Below are positions 37,599-45,454 of a stretch of DNA of 62,394 nt, piece after piece. Source of the stretch: Phycisphaerales bacterium UBA2402. GTDB lineage: Bacteria; Planctomycetota; Phycisphaerae; Phycisphaerales; UBA1924. The position numbers and the translations under genes are program-made. The number at the start of each line of letters is the position of its first letter. Position 1 is the stretch's first letter. The notes beneath the pieces were generated by a model, which was given only the letters and a program-made list of their open reading frames with translations, ran no database searches and had not been told where the DNA came from. Where the stretch lies: positions 1 through 62,394 of the forward strand of contig DDSA01000106.1 of assembly GCA_002343715.1 (NCBI GenBank), given 5' to 3'.

Positions 37599-40409
37599 TC
37601 AGTTCGGACACTCGCCCGATTCCCAGGCGATGAAGAACGTCTCGATGTCGCCGCCGTCCACACCGCCGTCCTGGTTCACGTCCGCGGCGCTTTCACCCGT
37701 GCTCCAGACGAGGTAGAAGGCCTCGACATCGGCCCCGTCCACCCCGCCGTCGCCGTTGAAGTCCGCGTAGCACGGCGGCACGAGCGGACAACCGAATCCG
37801 CGGATCGCGAAGTCGTCGATGGCGGCTTCGACGGTGGACTCCGTCCCGGCATCCTCGGCGATGAAACGGACCCGTATTTTGTCCGAGGGTGCGAGGCCGC
37901 GGGCGGAGAGTTTCCACGCCGCGAAGCGCCACCCGGGGTTCACGTTCGGATCGGAGGCGCTGCCGGGGCCGACCGTCTCGCCCGAGCGCCACGATTGGCC
38001 GTCGTTGTCGCTCACCTCGATGCGGAAGCGGTCCTGGAACCGCGATCCCGAGACGCCGTTGGAGTACCAGCGCCAGTACGAAACCTCGACATCGTCGTAG
38101 TTGCGGAAATCGTAGAGCGGCGAGTTGAGGGTGGTGAACCCGCCGTCAACATCGTTGGCCGTGGCGGGGTCTCCCGCCTCGACCGACTGCTGCGTCACCC
38201 AGCACGATGTGCCGTGGGGAGAAGTGTCATCGCCCGGAGCGGCGGCGGTGGCGATCGGTTCGACCCGCGCCCAGAAGCCGGCGGTGGCTGTCGAATCGAC
38301 GAGGTCCCAGCCGGTGGGTCGCTCGAAATCGTCGGTGAACTCAGCGAACCGCTCTGCCACAAAGATCGTGGCGATCCCCGGCCCGTTGTTGACCGACGGC
38401 CAGTACTTGAACCCCTCGTTGGTGTTCACGCGGAAGTGATACTGAATGGAAGTGCCGCACTGCTGCCCGGGGAGGACGGCGAAATAGGAGTCGGGCACGA
38501 TCTGGTTCATCGTGACTTCGTTGTAGGTGGCGGCCCCGGCGTAGCGCCAGAAGAACCTGCCGGAGTTGGGCACCACGGTGATGCAGCGAGAGAAAACATC
38601 GGTGCGGAGCACGATGGGCGCCCCCGGCAGCGTGGGACGGGCGGGAAGACCGTCGGGGAAGAGGAAGGCGAAGGTGAGCGGCCCTTCGATGCCGTGCGCC
38701 TTGAAGGACGAGATGATCTCGCACAGGTCCGGCGTGCCGTTGTCCAGGTTGCCGTCATCGTCGTTGATGGTGAGCCACTCGGCGAGGGTCGTGGGATGCG
38801 CCGAGTTGCCGCCCCGCCCGCCCGCCGTGAAGCGCCCCCAGTTCAGGAACTCCTGGCGTGTCCGCTCCAGGCCCGGTGTCTGACCGTACTTCTGGCCGTA
38901 GGCCTTGCGTATCTCGCAGATCACCCCGCCGAGGATCTCACCCCCGTCGTGCGAGCCGCAGCCGTTGCAGGGGTACTGCCGGTTGGTGGTATCGGGCGTG
39001 CGGACGGGTGAGCCGTCAAGGAAGAAGAAGCGACCGATCACGAAGTCATCGTACTGAAGAATGCTCACGCCGTCGGAGAATCCCTCGCCGAAGGCCCGCT
39101 GCGCGAGCTGCAGCCGGTTCACGATGTGGTGGCCGTACTCGTGCGCGACCACCGTGCTGTACGCCGTGTTGTTGCACGTGCCCGAGGCGTTGAAGAAGTT
39201 GGTGGAACTGCCGTTGTAAAACGCGTTGCACTCGCCCTGCACCTGAACGTTCGCGGGGAACTGCACGTCGATGGAGAGTTCGCCCGTGGGGCTGTTGGGG
39301 CCCCAGTCGGGGGCGTATCGCTTGATGAAGTTGTGGGTGCTGGTCTGGTGGATGAAGGCGTTGGCCTGCGCGTTGGTGATCGCGCTTGGGGTCGCGTTCA
39401 TCGTCAGTGTCACGGGCGTGCCGGGAACGGCGTTCGCCGAAACATACTGAACCGGGTTCACGCCGTCAACCACCCTGGCCCATAGGCCGTCACCGAAGGA
39501 GGCCTCCACCCGCACCGGCGCGGTCCCGCCCCAGAAGATGCTGAAGTTGCCCTGATCGTCCGTGATCGCGGAGTTGGCGTTATTGCCGTTGATCCGCACG
39601 CGGATGTTCGGAACCGGCTGAAGGCTCGGGGGGTTGCCGGGGTGATCCGCCGCGGCGTTGCCCATCGGCGTCGGCGTGGCCTGTGCCATGACGCGCCCGG
39701 TGACGTTGATGTTCAGAATCTCGTTGCGCGCGTGGATGAGTTCGCCCGTCGCCGCATCCACAAAGAACGAGAACTTGCGGGCGAACGCCCCGATGGGCTG
39801 CTCACCCACGAACTTCCAGACTCGGCGGGCCGTGATCCACTGCTCAAGGTCGCCCTCGCCGAAATAGACGATCATCTCCGGATCGCTCCACACCGGAAGG
39901 GTCTTGTATTCGCGCACCGCCCGCACCGAGTCCACCGCCTGCTTCGCGGTCAGAGTCGCGGCCGGAAAACCTCCCGCGGGCCGTTCGGCCACTTTCGCGT
40001 TGGCCGCGACGACCGTGTGCCCCTCGGGCGAGTTCAGCACCAGCACGCGCACCACGCCGAACTCCACCGGCAGACCGTCCATGTGCTGAGCGAAGTTGAA
40101 GACCGTCATGCGCCCATGGTCGAGGTCATTCTCCCAGTTGAAGTTCAGGGAGAGTTCGCCGACGCCGAACGCGCGGGCGTGTGCCCGGATCCAGGTTTCG
40201 GCGGCGATGCGGGCATCGCCCGCCGCGTTCATCGGCTTGCCGTAGAACATCGCGGGCCGTCCCTGCCACTCCTCGACACGCAGGCCGGGGTATGCATCCA
40301 ACAGCGCGCGAGTGTCGGCGCGTTCAACGCCCCACGCCCCCGCGCTCAGGATCAGCGCCGCGAGTGCCGCGCCGACTGCCCGGCGCACGTTCGTTCCTTG
40401 CTTGGCCAT
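37599..40409 (-). CDS. Secreted M36 (fungalysin)-like metallopeptidase with paired-loop C-terminal domain, copy B
   Basis: 936 residues from the ATG at 40409, preceded by a GGAG ribosome site. Export signal VGAALAALILSAGAWG. Domain order matches copy A: propeptide (AMFYGKPMNAAGDAR, FAQHMDGLPVEFGVVRV), regulatory-like insert (RVRINGNNANSAITDDQGNF), catalytic core with HEYGHH (H423, E424, H427) and FGEGFSDGVSILQYDDF, then a beta domain (VSYWRWYSNG, VRFIAEDAG). The C-terminal loops are DFNGDGGVDGADVEAFY and DVNQDGGVDGGDIETFF, ending SGECPN rather than GGC. Long identical strings shared with copy A indicate duplication. It ends at a good terminator. Confidence 0.88.
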   Translation of the reverse strand: MAKQGTNVRRAVGAALAALILSAGAWGVERADTRALLDAYPGLRVEEWQGRPAMFYGKPMNAAGDARIAAETWIRAHARAFGVGELSLNFNWENDLDHGRMTVFNFAQHMDGLPVEFGVVRVLVLNSPEGHTVVAANAKVAERPAGGFPAATLTAKQAVDSVRAVREYKTLPVWSDPEMIVYFGEGDLEQWITARRVWKFVGEQPIGAFARKFSFFVDAATGELIHARNEILNINVTGRVMAQATPTPMGNAAADHPGNPPSLQPVPNIRVRINGNNANSAITDDQGNFSIFWGGTAPVRVEASFGDGLWARVVDGVNPVQYVSANAVPGTPVTLTMNATPSAITNAQANAFIHQTSTHNFIKRYAPDWGPNSPTGELSIDVQFPANVQVQGECNAFYNGSSTNFFNASGTCNNTAYSTVVAHEYGHHIVNRLQLAQRAFGEGFSDGVSILQYDDFVIGRFFFLDGSPVRTPDTTNRQYPCNGCGSHDGGEILGGVICEIRKAYGQKYGQTPGLERTRQEFLNWGRFTAGGRGGNSAHPTTLAEWLTINDDDGNLDNGTPDLCEIISSFKAHGIEGPLTFAFLFPDGLPARPTLPGAPIVLRTDVFSRCITVVPNSGRFFWRYAGAATYNEVTMNQIVPDSYFAVLPGQQCGTSIQYHFRVNTNEGFKYWPSVNNGPGIATIFVAERFAEFTDDFERPTGWDLVDSTATAGFWARVEPIATAAAPGDDTSPHGTSCWVTQQSVEAGDPATANDVDGGFTTLNSPLYDFRNYDDVEVSYWRWYSNGVSGSRFQDRFRIEVSDNDGQSWRSGETVGPGSASDPNVNPGWRFAAWKLSARGLAPSDKIRVRFIAEDAGTESTVEAAIDDFAIRGFGCPLVPPCYADFNGDGGVDGADVEAFYLVWSTGESAADVNQDGGVDGGDIETFFIAWESGECPN

Positions 40410-40799
40410 GAAAAACTCCGTTTCGAACCGCGTACGCATCGTCGATCCATGAACTGACTTTGAGCCGGGTGGCGAAGAATCAGCCCGAGGTAGAACACCC
40501 CTGCTCCCGGAGAACCAGTCTACACCCATACGGGGGTTGTAGGCCCCCTGTTTCGGACTGGAATCACGCGATCACGAATTCGCGCGATTCAAACAGAAAC
40601 CACGGGAGCCGAACTCTATGCAAACAACTTGCGCTGGGGCGCGTTTGCTCCGATGCTGTGCCCGAGAACTTCCCTGAACACGTCCTCCCATCTCGAAGAA
40701 GCCCGTGTGGTGTTGTTATCGCCACACTTCAAGCACCAGTTGAACAGTGAAGGCGATTCCGTCCTTCATAGCTGCGCCACTCTGAAAGTCTCGGCTTCG
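40410..40799. other. 390-base intergenic region between S8 and M36-like genes, with an imperfect inverted repeat
   Basis: No credible gene is seen. The ribosome site of copy B is at 40416-40419. An inverted repeat lies at 40561-40590: GAATCACGCG and CGCGCGATTC pair at 9 of 10 positions around a 10-base loop. It could be an operator or a weak terminator for the upstream S8 gene. I see no clear promoter boxes. Confidence 0.35.
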
Positions 40800-42965
40800 T
40801 CAGCACCCCGACTGCCACGCCGCGAAGAACGCTTCGACATCGGCTCCGTCGATTCCGCCGTTCTGATCGATATCGGCGCTGCCGTCGCCGGTTTCCCAGG
40901 CGTTGAAGAACGCCTCGACATCCGCCCCGTCAGCGCCGCCATCGCGGTTGAAGTCGCCGATGCAGGGAACCTCCGACACCGCGCCGGTAATGACCAGCGC
41001 GAACCCCTGCGTGCCGATGTTGACGGCCCGCCCCGAGACTTCAATCCGCCACCGACCCGGCGGCGGAGCGACGAGATGAACCTGCTCGGTGTTGTTGCGG
41101 ATGTCCGCATCGCCGCCGGTGGTGGAGAAGCCCCCGGCAAAGACGTTCCCGCGGTACACCTCGCCCGTGGGTGAGGTGAGCGTCAGGTCCAGGTCGTTGA
41201 CCGGCGCGAAAGATGCGTTGACCTCGGCGGGGACATCGGCGTACACCATCGTGACGCGCAGTGCCTGATCCGCCGCGTCGACGGAAAAATCGCTGAGGAA
41301 CGATTGCCCGGTCGAGAGCGCCTCGGCCGAGGCGTTGCGCACATCACGCACCAGCAGCCGGCGAACATCCCCGGCGAAATAGAGCGTCGAGTCCGCGAGC
41401 ACACGCCCCCACCCCTCGCGGAAGTTGGGATAGTCGGGCACACCTGTCATGTCCTGCCCGCTGTTGATGAGTGTGGCCTTCAGGAGCGAGCCGGTCGGCG
41501 AGAGGACATCGGCGGGCGTTTCGGCGCCCGAGGGGTAGAAGCCACGCATGTAATACTCTCGCACCAGCGCGGCGAGCCCCGTCACCGCCGGGCACGCCAT
41601 CGAGGTGCCGCTCGCGGATGTCGTAGCGCACCCCCCGTTGCCCGTCGAAGATGAAATCGCGCACCCCGGGGCGGCCACCTCGGGCTTGCGACGCCCGTCG
41701 AGCGTCGGCCCGATCCCGCCGAAGCACATCGTGTTCTCGTTGGGGTTGTTGTTGCTCGCCGTCACCGCCAGCGAGTTCTTGGCATTCTCGGGGTTGTGGA
41801 TGAACGCCGAATCGCTCACCGCGAAAAGAATGAGGCTCTCCTCGCTCTCGCGCTGAACGGTGTCGATGGCGCGGCAGCCGCCGTCGTAGGCGTCGATCCA
41901 GTCCGCGCCCCACGAGTTGCAGTGCACGCGGGCGCCCTGCGAGACGTGCAGCATGAACCGGTCGTAGTTGCTCTGCTCGTTCACATCGGGCCAGGTGTTG
42001 AAGACCATCTTGGCCCCGTAAGCGATACCCCGGTTGTTCCCGTTGGTGTTGTCGTTGCCCACCGCCGTCCCCGCTACGTGCGTGCCGTGGAAGTCGTACG
42101 AAGGAACGGCGTTGTAGGCCAGGATCTTGCGGTGAAGCGGGCCGACGGGATTGATCGGATCGTTGAACGCGCAGTGCGACCGCGCCACCCACCCGTCGAT
42201 GATGCCCACCACCTGCCCCACGCCCGTGATACCGCGCGCGTACAGGGGCGTCACGCTCGTCTGGTTGCTCTGGATCACCCAGCGCGTCGTCGCGTTGCTG
42301 CGGGGGGTGTACTCGGGGAACGGCTCGGCGTACTGCACATCCGGCACATCGGCCAGGGCCACGACGGACTCGGCCGGAAGAATGATGCCGATCGAGTGCG
42401 ATCCCGACACCAGGTCCACGCCACTCACCAACACACCGGGCATCGCCCCCAGCGCGGCCAGCGCCGCATCCGGTGCTGCCCCCGAAAAGAGCCAGATGTT
42501 CGCCGCGACACGTCCCTGAGCGGCGAGTTGGACGCGGGCCGGGGTCTGCCACGGATGCGGGTTCGCACCCGCCTTCAGGTGGGCATCGAGTTTCCACTCC
42601 CGCCGGTACTCAACGACGCCGCGAACAAAGGGCAAGGCCCGGAGTTTGGCCGGGGTCGTGCCGGTCAGGTCCGCGAGAAAGAAGTTGGTCGGGAAGTACG
42701 CCACAGGCTCCGCGCCCGCGGCCCGAAGGGCTTCGCGCCACGCGGGAGACATCGGACCATCCAGACGTATCAACCCACGGGTCGGCAGCACCTCACCCGC
42801 CAGCAAATCCGGCAATGTCGTCGAATCGACATCGCCCGAACGAAGGTTGATGACACCGTCACGCGGCGAAATCAGCGGAACTCTGTCACCGATGCCGACA
42901 TCCCCCGATGCGATCGCGCAACAGCCGGCAAGAGAAAACAGTGCGAGAGGACGGGCGGTGTTCAT
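40800..42965 (-). CDS. Secreted subtilase (S8) with paired-loop C-terminal domain
   Basis: 721 residues from the ATG at 42965; an upstream ATG at 42983 is also possible. The N-terminal signal (ARPLALFSLAGCCAIASG) is followed by a prodomain-like region of about 230 residues. Catalytic triad: D257 (VVGIIDGWV), H293 (DFHGTHVAGT) and S455 (SASGTSMACPAVTG). Where most subtilases have the oxyanion-hole Asn (AAGN), this protein reads FAVSDSAF, with Asp at 385. A beta-sandwich domain follows (LTLTSPTGEVYRGNVFAGG, WRIEVSGRAVNIG), as in KP-43-like subtilases. The last 55 residues carry loops DFNRDGGADGADVEAFF and DIDQNGGIDGADVEAFF between Cys, ending QSGC. It is the rightmost of the four exported peptidases. 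Confidence 0.9.
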   Translation of the reverse strand: MNTARPLALFSLAGCCAIASGDVGIGDRVPLISPRDGVINLRSGDVDSTTLPDLLAGEVLPTRGLIRLDGPMSPAWREALRAAGAEPVAYFPTNFFLADLTGTTPAKLRALPFVRGVVEYRREWKLDAHLKAGANPHPWQTPARVQLAAQGRVAANIWLFSGAAPDAALAALGAMPGVLVSGVDLVSGSHSIGIILPAESVVALADVPDVQYAEPFPEYTPRSNATTRWVIQSNQTSVTPLYARGITGVGQVVGIIDGWVARSHCAFNDPINPVGPLHRKILAYNAVPSYDFHGTHVAGTAVGNDNTNGNNRGIAYGAKMVFNTWPDVNEQSNYDRFMLHVSQGARVHCNSWGADWIDAYDGGCRAIDTVQRESEESLILFAVSDSAFIHNPENAKNSLAVTASNNNPNENTMCFGGIGPTLDGRRKPEVAAPGCAISSSTGNGGCATTSASGTSMACPAVTGLAALVREYYMRGFYPSGAETPADVLSPTGSLLKATLINSGQDMTGVPDYPNFREGWGRVLADSTLYFAGDVRRLLVRDVRNASAEALSTGQSFLSDFSVDAADQALRVTMVYADVPAEVNASFAPVNDLDLTLTSPTGEVYRGNVFAGGFSTTGGDADIRNNTEQVHLVAPPPGRWRIEVSGRAVNIGTQGFALVITGAVSEVPCIGDFNRDGGADGADVEAFFNAWETGDGSADIDQNGGIDGADVEAFFAAWQSGC

Positions 42966-43257
42966 CGTTTTGTTACGTTGCAATGTATCAAAGTCGGAAG
43001 ATTAGGAGAAACGAGGATCTTTGGCTGCCGAGCGCCGCACCGGGCATGCATCGCAAAGGCGCGCATCGCGATTGTTTAGATCGGGTCGTGCGAGTCACGA
43101 CATTGGTCCATACGCCCTGTGAAGGGGGTGGGTTTCCCCGGTTGTTGAAGAGTGTTTCATGGACCGCCATGCTGATTCGGTCTCGGGTAGGGTATGAACA
43201 CACTTCGCACGAGACCTCAACAAGCACGTTGTTCAACCCACCCTACGATCGTCCCTC

Positions 43258-44118
43258 ATGACCACACCGACCGCCCGCGCGCCGCAGTCCAACCCGGCGC
43301 GTGATTATGTTCTCGGCACCCAATCTGATGAGGCCGTCCGGCTCGGCCTACAACATCGCCTGTGGTCCGCGGCCACCCATGAACTCTGGGAGCGTGCCCG
43401 GATTCAACCCGGCGAGAGCGTGCTCGACCTGGGGTGCGGACCCGGTCACGCCGCGATGGACCTGGCCCAGATCGTGGGGCCGACGGGGCGCGTCATCGCT
43501 CTCGATGAGTCCGCGACGTTCCTCAAGCAACTCCACGATCACGCCGTCTCCCGCAAGTTCCATCACATCGAGCGGGTTTTGGGCGATGTGCAGGATCTGA
43601 CCAGCGTGCTCCCGGGCGAGGATGAGCAGATCGACGCGGCGTACATCCGTTGGGTGCTCTGTTTCGTTCCCCGGCCCGAGGACGTGGTCAAGGAACTGCA
43701 CAAGGTGCTGAAAGTCGGCGGGCGCGTCGCCGTGCAGGATTACTTCAACTACGAACGCTGCCTCACCCTCGCGCCCAAACGCGAGGCCTTCACCAAGGTC
43801 ATCCAAGCAGTCGCGGCCAGTTGGCGCAGCCGGGGCGGTGACACCGACATCATGGGCAAGCTGCCCGGCATGTTCCTCCGTCATGGATTCCGCATCGAGC
43901 ATTTGGGCGTGGTGCAGCGCATCGCCCGACCGGGAAGCCAACTCTGGCACTGGCCTAACTCCTTCTGGCAGACCTTCGTCCCTCGCCTGGTCGAGACGGG
44001 ATTCATTACCGCCGAGGAGATGGCGGCGTTCAACAAGGCCTGGGAGGATGCAGGGAAGGATCCCGCGAGTTTCATCCAACTGCCCCCGGTATTTGAGATG
44101 GTGGCGGTCAAGGAATAA
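43258..44118 (+). CDS. Class I SAM-dependent methyltransferase, UbiE/Methyltransf_11-like
   Basis: 286 residues, no export signal. Motif I is SVLDLGCGPGHAAMDLAQIV, with the acidic end of strand 2 in RVIALDES. Then LGDVQDLTSVLPG, AAYIRWVLCFVPRPEDVVKE (motif II region) and KVLKVGGRVAVQDYFNYE (motif III region). The C-terminal 100 residues are a helical lid with LPGMFLRHGFRIEHLG. The substrate cannot be told from sequence. It is divergent from the S8 gene and lies upstream of rpmB on the same strand. Confidence 0.83.
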   Translation: MTTPTARAPQSNPARDYVLGTQSDEAVRLGLQHRLWSAATHELWERARIQPGESVLDLGCGPGHAAMDLAQIVGPTGRVIALDESATFLKQLHDHAVSRKFHHIERVLGDVQDLTSVLPGEDEQIDAAYIRWVLCFVPRPEDVVKELHKVLKVGGRVAVQDYFNYERCLTLAPKREAFTKVIQAVAASWRSRGGDTDIMGKLPGMFLRHGFRIEHLGVVQRIARPGSQLWHWPNSFWQTFVPRLVETGFITAEEMAAFNKAWEDAGKDPASFIQLPPVFEMVAVKE

Positions 44119-44170
44119 CACCCGGCCGTTCAAACCCGCGGGTGATGCCCGAGCACACTCCAAACGCCTC

Positions 44171-44185
44171 TCAATTCTGAATTGA
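44171..44185. promoter_or_regulatory. 15-base palindrome in the rpmB leader
   Basis: TCAATTC-T-GAATTGA is a perfect 7-base inverted repeat around one base, 78 bases upstream of the rpmB start. It is AT-rich in a GC-rich context, which suits an operator, but no partner regulator is visible. Confidence 0.3.
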
Positions 44186-44262
44186 ACCGGACCATCCTCC
44201 GAGGTACTGGCCTTCGATTCAATGAACGCCTACCATCTCGACCCGATTTCGAGGAACCTCCC

Positions 44263-44541
44263 ATGCCCAACGTCTGTCACTTTACCGGCAAGAAGACCAG
44301 TTTCGGCAAAAAGCGTGCGTGGCGCGGCCAGGCGATCAGCAAGGGCGGCTTCGGCCTCAAGCCCACCGGCATCACACGCCGGACCTTCAAAGCCAACCTT
44401 CAGACACTCAACGCCGTTGTTGACGGACGCCCCCAGCGCGTCAAGGTTTCGGCGAAAGCCATACGAACAGGATTGGTCGTGAAACCACTGAAGCGCAAGT
44501 ACGGTTACACCCGGCAACAGAAAGCCGCCGCCGGCAACTGA
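44263..44541 (+). CDS. rpmB: 50S ribosomal protein L28
   Basis: 92 residues, normal for L28, rich in Lys/Arg. N-terminus NVCHFTGKKTSFGKKRAWRG, then KPTGITRRTFKANLQTLNAV and a basic C-terminus LVVKPLKRKYGYTRQQK. The start at 44263 is fixed by GAGGAA at 44251-44256, 6 bases before the ATG. The same frame is open upstream to 44182, but those residues are not L28-like. A strong terminator follows. No rpmG (L33) neighbour. Confidence 0.93.
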   Translation: MPNVCHFTGKKTSFGKKRAWRGQAISKGGFGLKPTGITRRTFKANLQTLNAVVDGRPQRVKVSAKAIRTGLVVKPLKRKYGYTRQQKAAAGN

Positions 44542-44570
44542 GATCTCAAACCCTCATGTTCGATTATTGT

Positions 44571-44600
44571 AAGGACATCCTAACGGATGTCTTTTTCTTT
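44571..44600 (+). terminator. Intrinsic terminator of rpmB
   Basis: GACATCC (44574-44580), loop TAAC, GGATGTC (44585-44591), then TTTTTCTTTT. The stem extends to about 10 pairs with A-T and G-U pairs. It lies 30 bases after the rpmB stop. Confidence 0.9.
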
Positions 44601-44764
44601 TGGGACGTCAAGGTCTGTTGATCGTACCGAGAATCCAACGGGAACAGGGTGTTTTCGACGATTCTGAACCAAAGCCGCCCCCGAATGGTTGGCTCGCACG
44701 AAAGGAAGCAGTAAACTCTGGCGGCGGAACGGAGAGCCGCCGACCAGAGGGAGAGAGATCAGAC

Positions 44765-45454
44765 ATGAACACACTTCAACGCGCGGCCTTTCTGGCCGCG
44801 GCGGCGGCCTGTATGTATGCCTCCGCCGATCCGGTTTGGAGCTATTTCCCCGAGGGGGATGCCTGGTACAACGTGCTGAGCAACAACGCCGCCCGCGAGC
44901 AAGGAACGGTCGAAGGACGAATCGGGAATCGGCTGAACATCGGCACGTGGGAACTGGGCATCTGGCGAGTGCACGACATCGGGCCGTTCCTGGCCCTGGG
45001 TCAACTCGAGTGGTTCAATGGCGTGGCCGCGCCCTTCTCGATTGTCTACGACGGGTCGAGGGGCGTGAGTTTCTCGCTTGGCACATCCACCATCACGACC
45101 ACGGAACTGGGCGGCACGTTCACCGATATTTTCATCCGCACGCGCTCGGCCACCTTCGGCGATGTGGACCTTTCGTCGATGCGGCTCTTCACCGCTTCGG
45201 GCGAACTGCCCATCGGCGACCTGGCTTCGATGGGCGCGGGCGATGTGGAGTACATCCGCATCGAGAACATGGGTCAGCGGTTCGGGGCGTTCGAACTTCG
45301 TGGGCAGATGAAACTCACCTGGCTGGCCAGCGATCCGCCGATCAACTCGCAGGTCAACGCCCAGTTCCGCTTCACCAACGTGCCCTCTCCCGCATCGCTC
45401 GCGGCGCTCGCTCCACTGGCGCTGCGCCCCCGCCGTCGCGCCTTCAGGGTGTAG
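44765..45454 (+). CDS. Secreted protein with PEP-CTERM-like C-terminal sorting tail
   Basis: 229 residues. Export signal TLQRAAFLAAAAACMYASAD. The mature part is beta-rich (GTWELGIWRVHDIGPFLALG, FSLGTSTITTTELGGTFTDI) with no catalytic motif. The C-terminus NVPSPASLAALAPLALRPRR resembles the PEP-CTERM signal: a Pro-Ser/Glu-Pro-Ala motif, a short hydrophobic run, and a terminal Arg cluster. It differs from the paired-loop Cys ends of other exported proteins in the window. A purine-rich ribosome site (GAGGGAGAG) precedes the ATG at 44765. Its 3' end overlaps the 3' end of the convergent kinase gene by 11 bases. Function unknown. Confidence 0.65.
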   Translation: MNTLQRAAFLAAAAACMYASADPVWSYFPEGDAWYNVLSNNAAREQGTVEGRIGNRLNIGTWELGIWRVHDIGPFLALGQLEWFNGVAAPFSIVYDGSRGVSFSLGTSTITTTELGGTFTDIFIRTRSATFGDVDLSSMRLFTASGELPIGDLASMGAGDVEYIRIENMGQRFGAFELRGQMKLTWLASDPPINSQVNAQFRFTNVPSPASLAALAPLALRPRRRAFRV

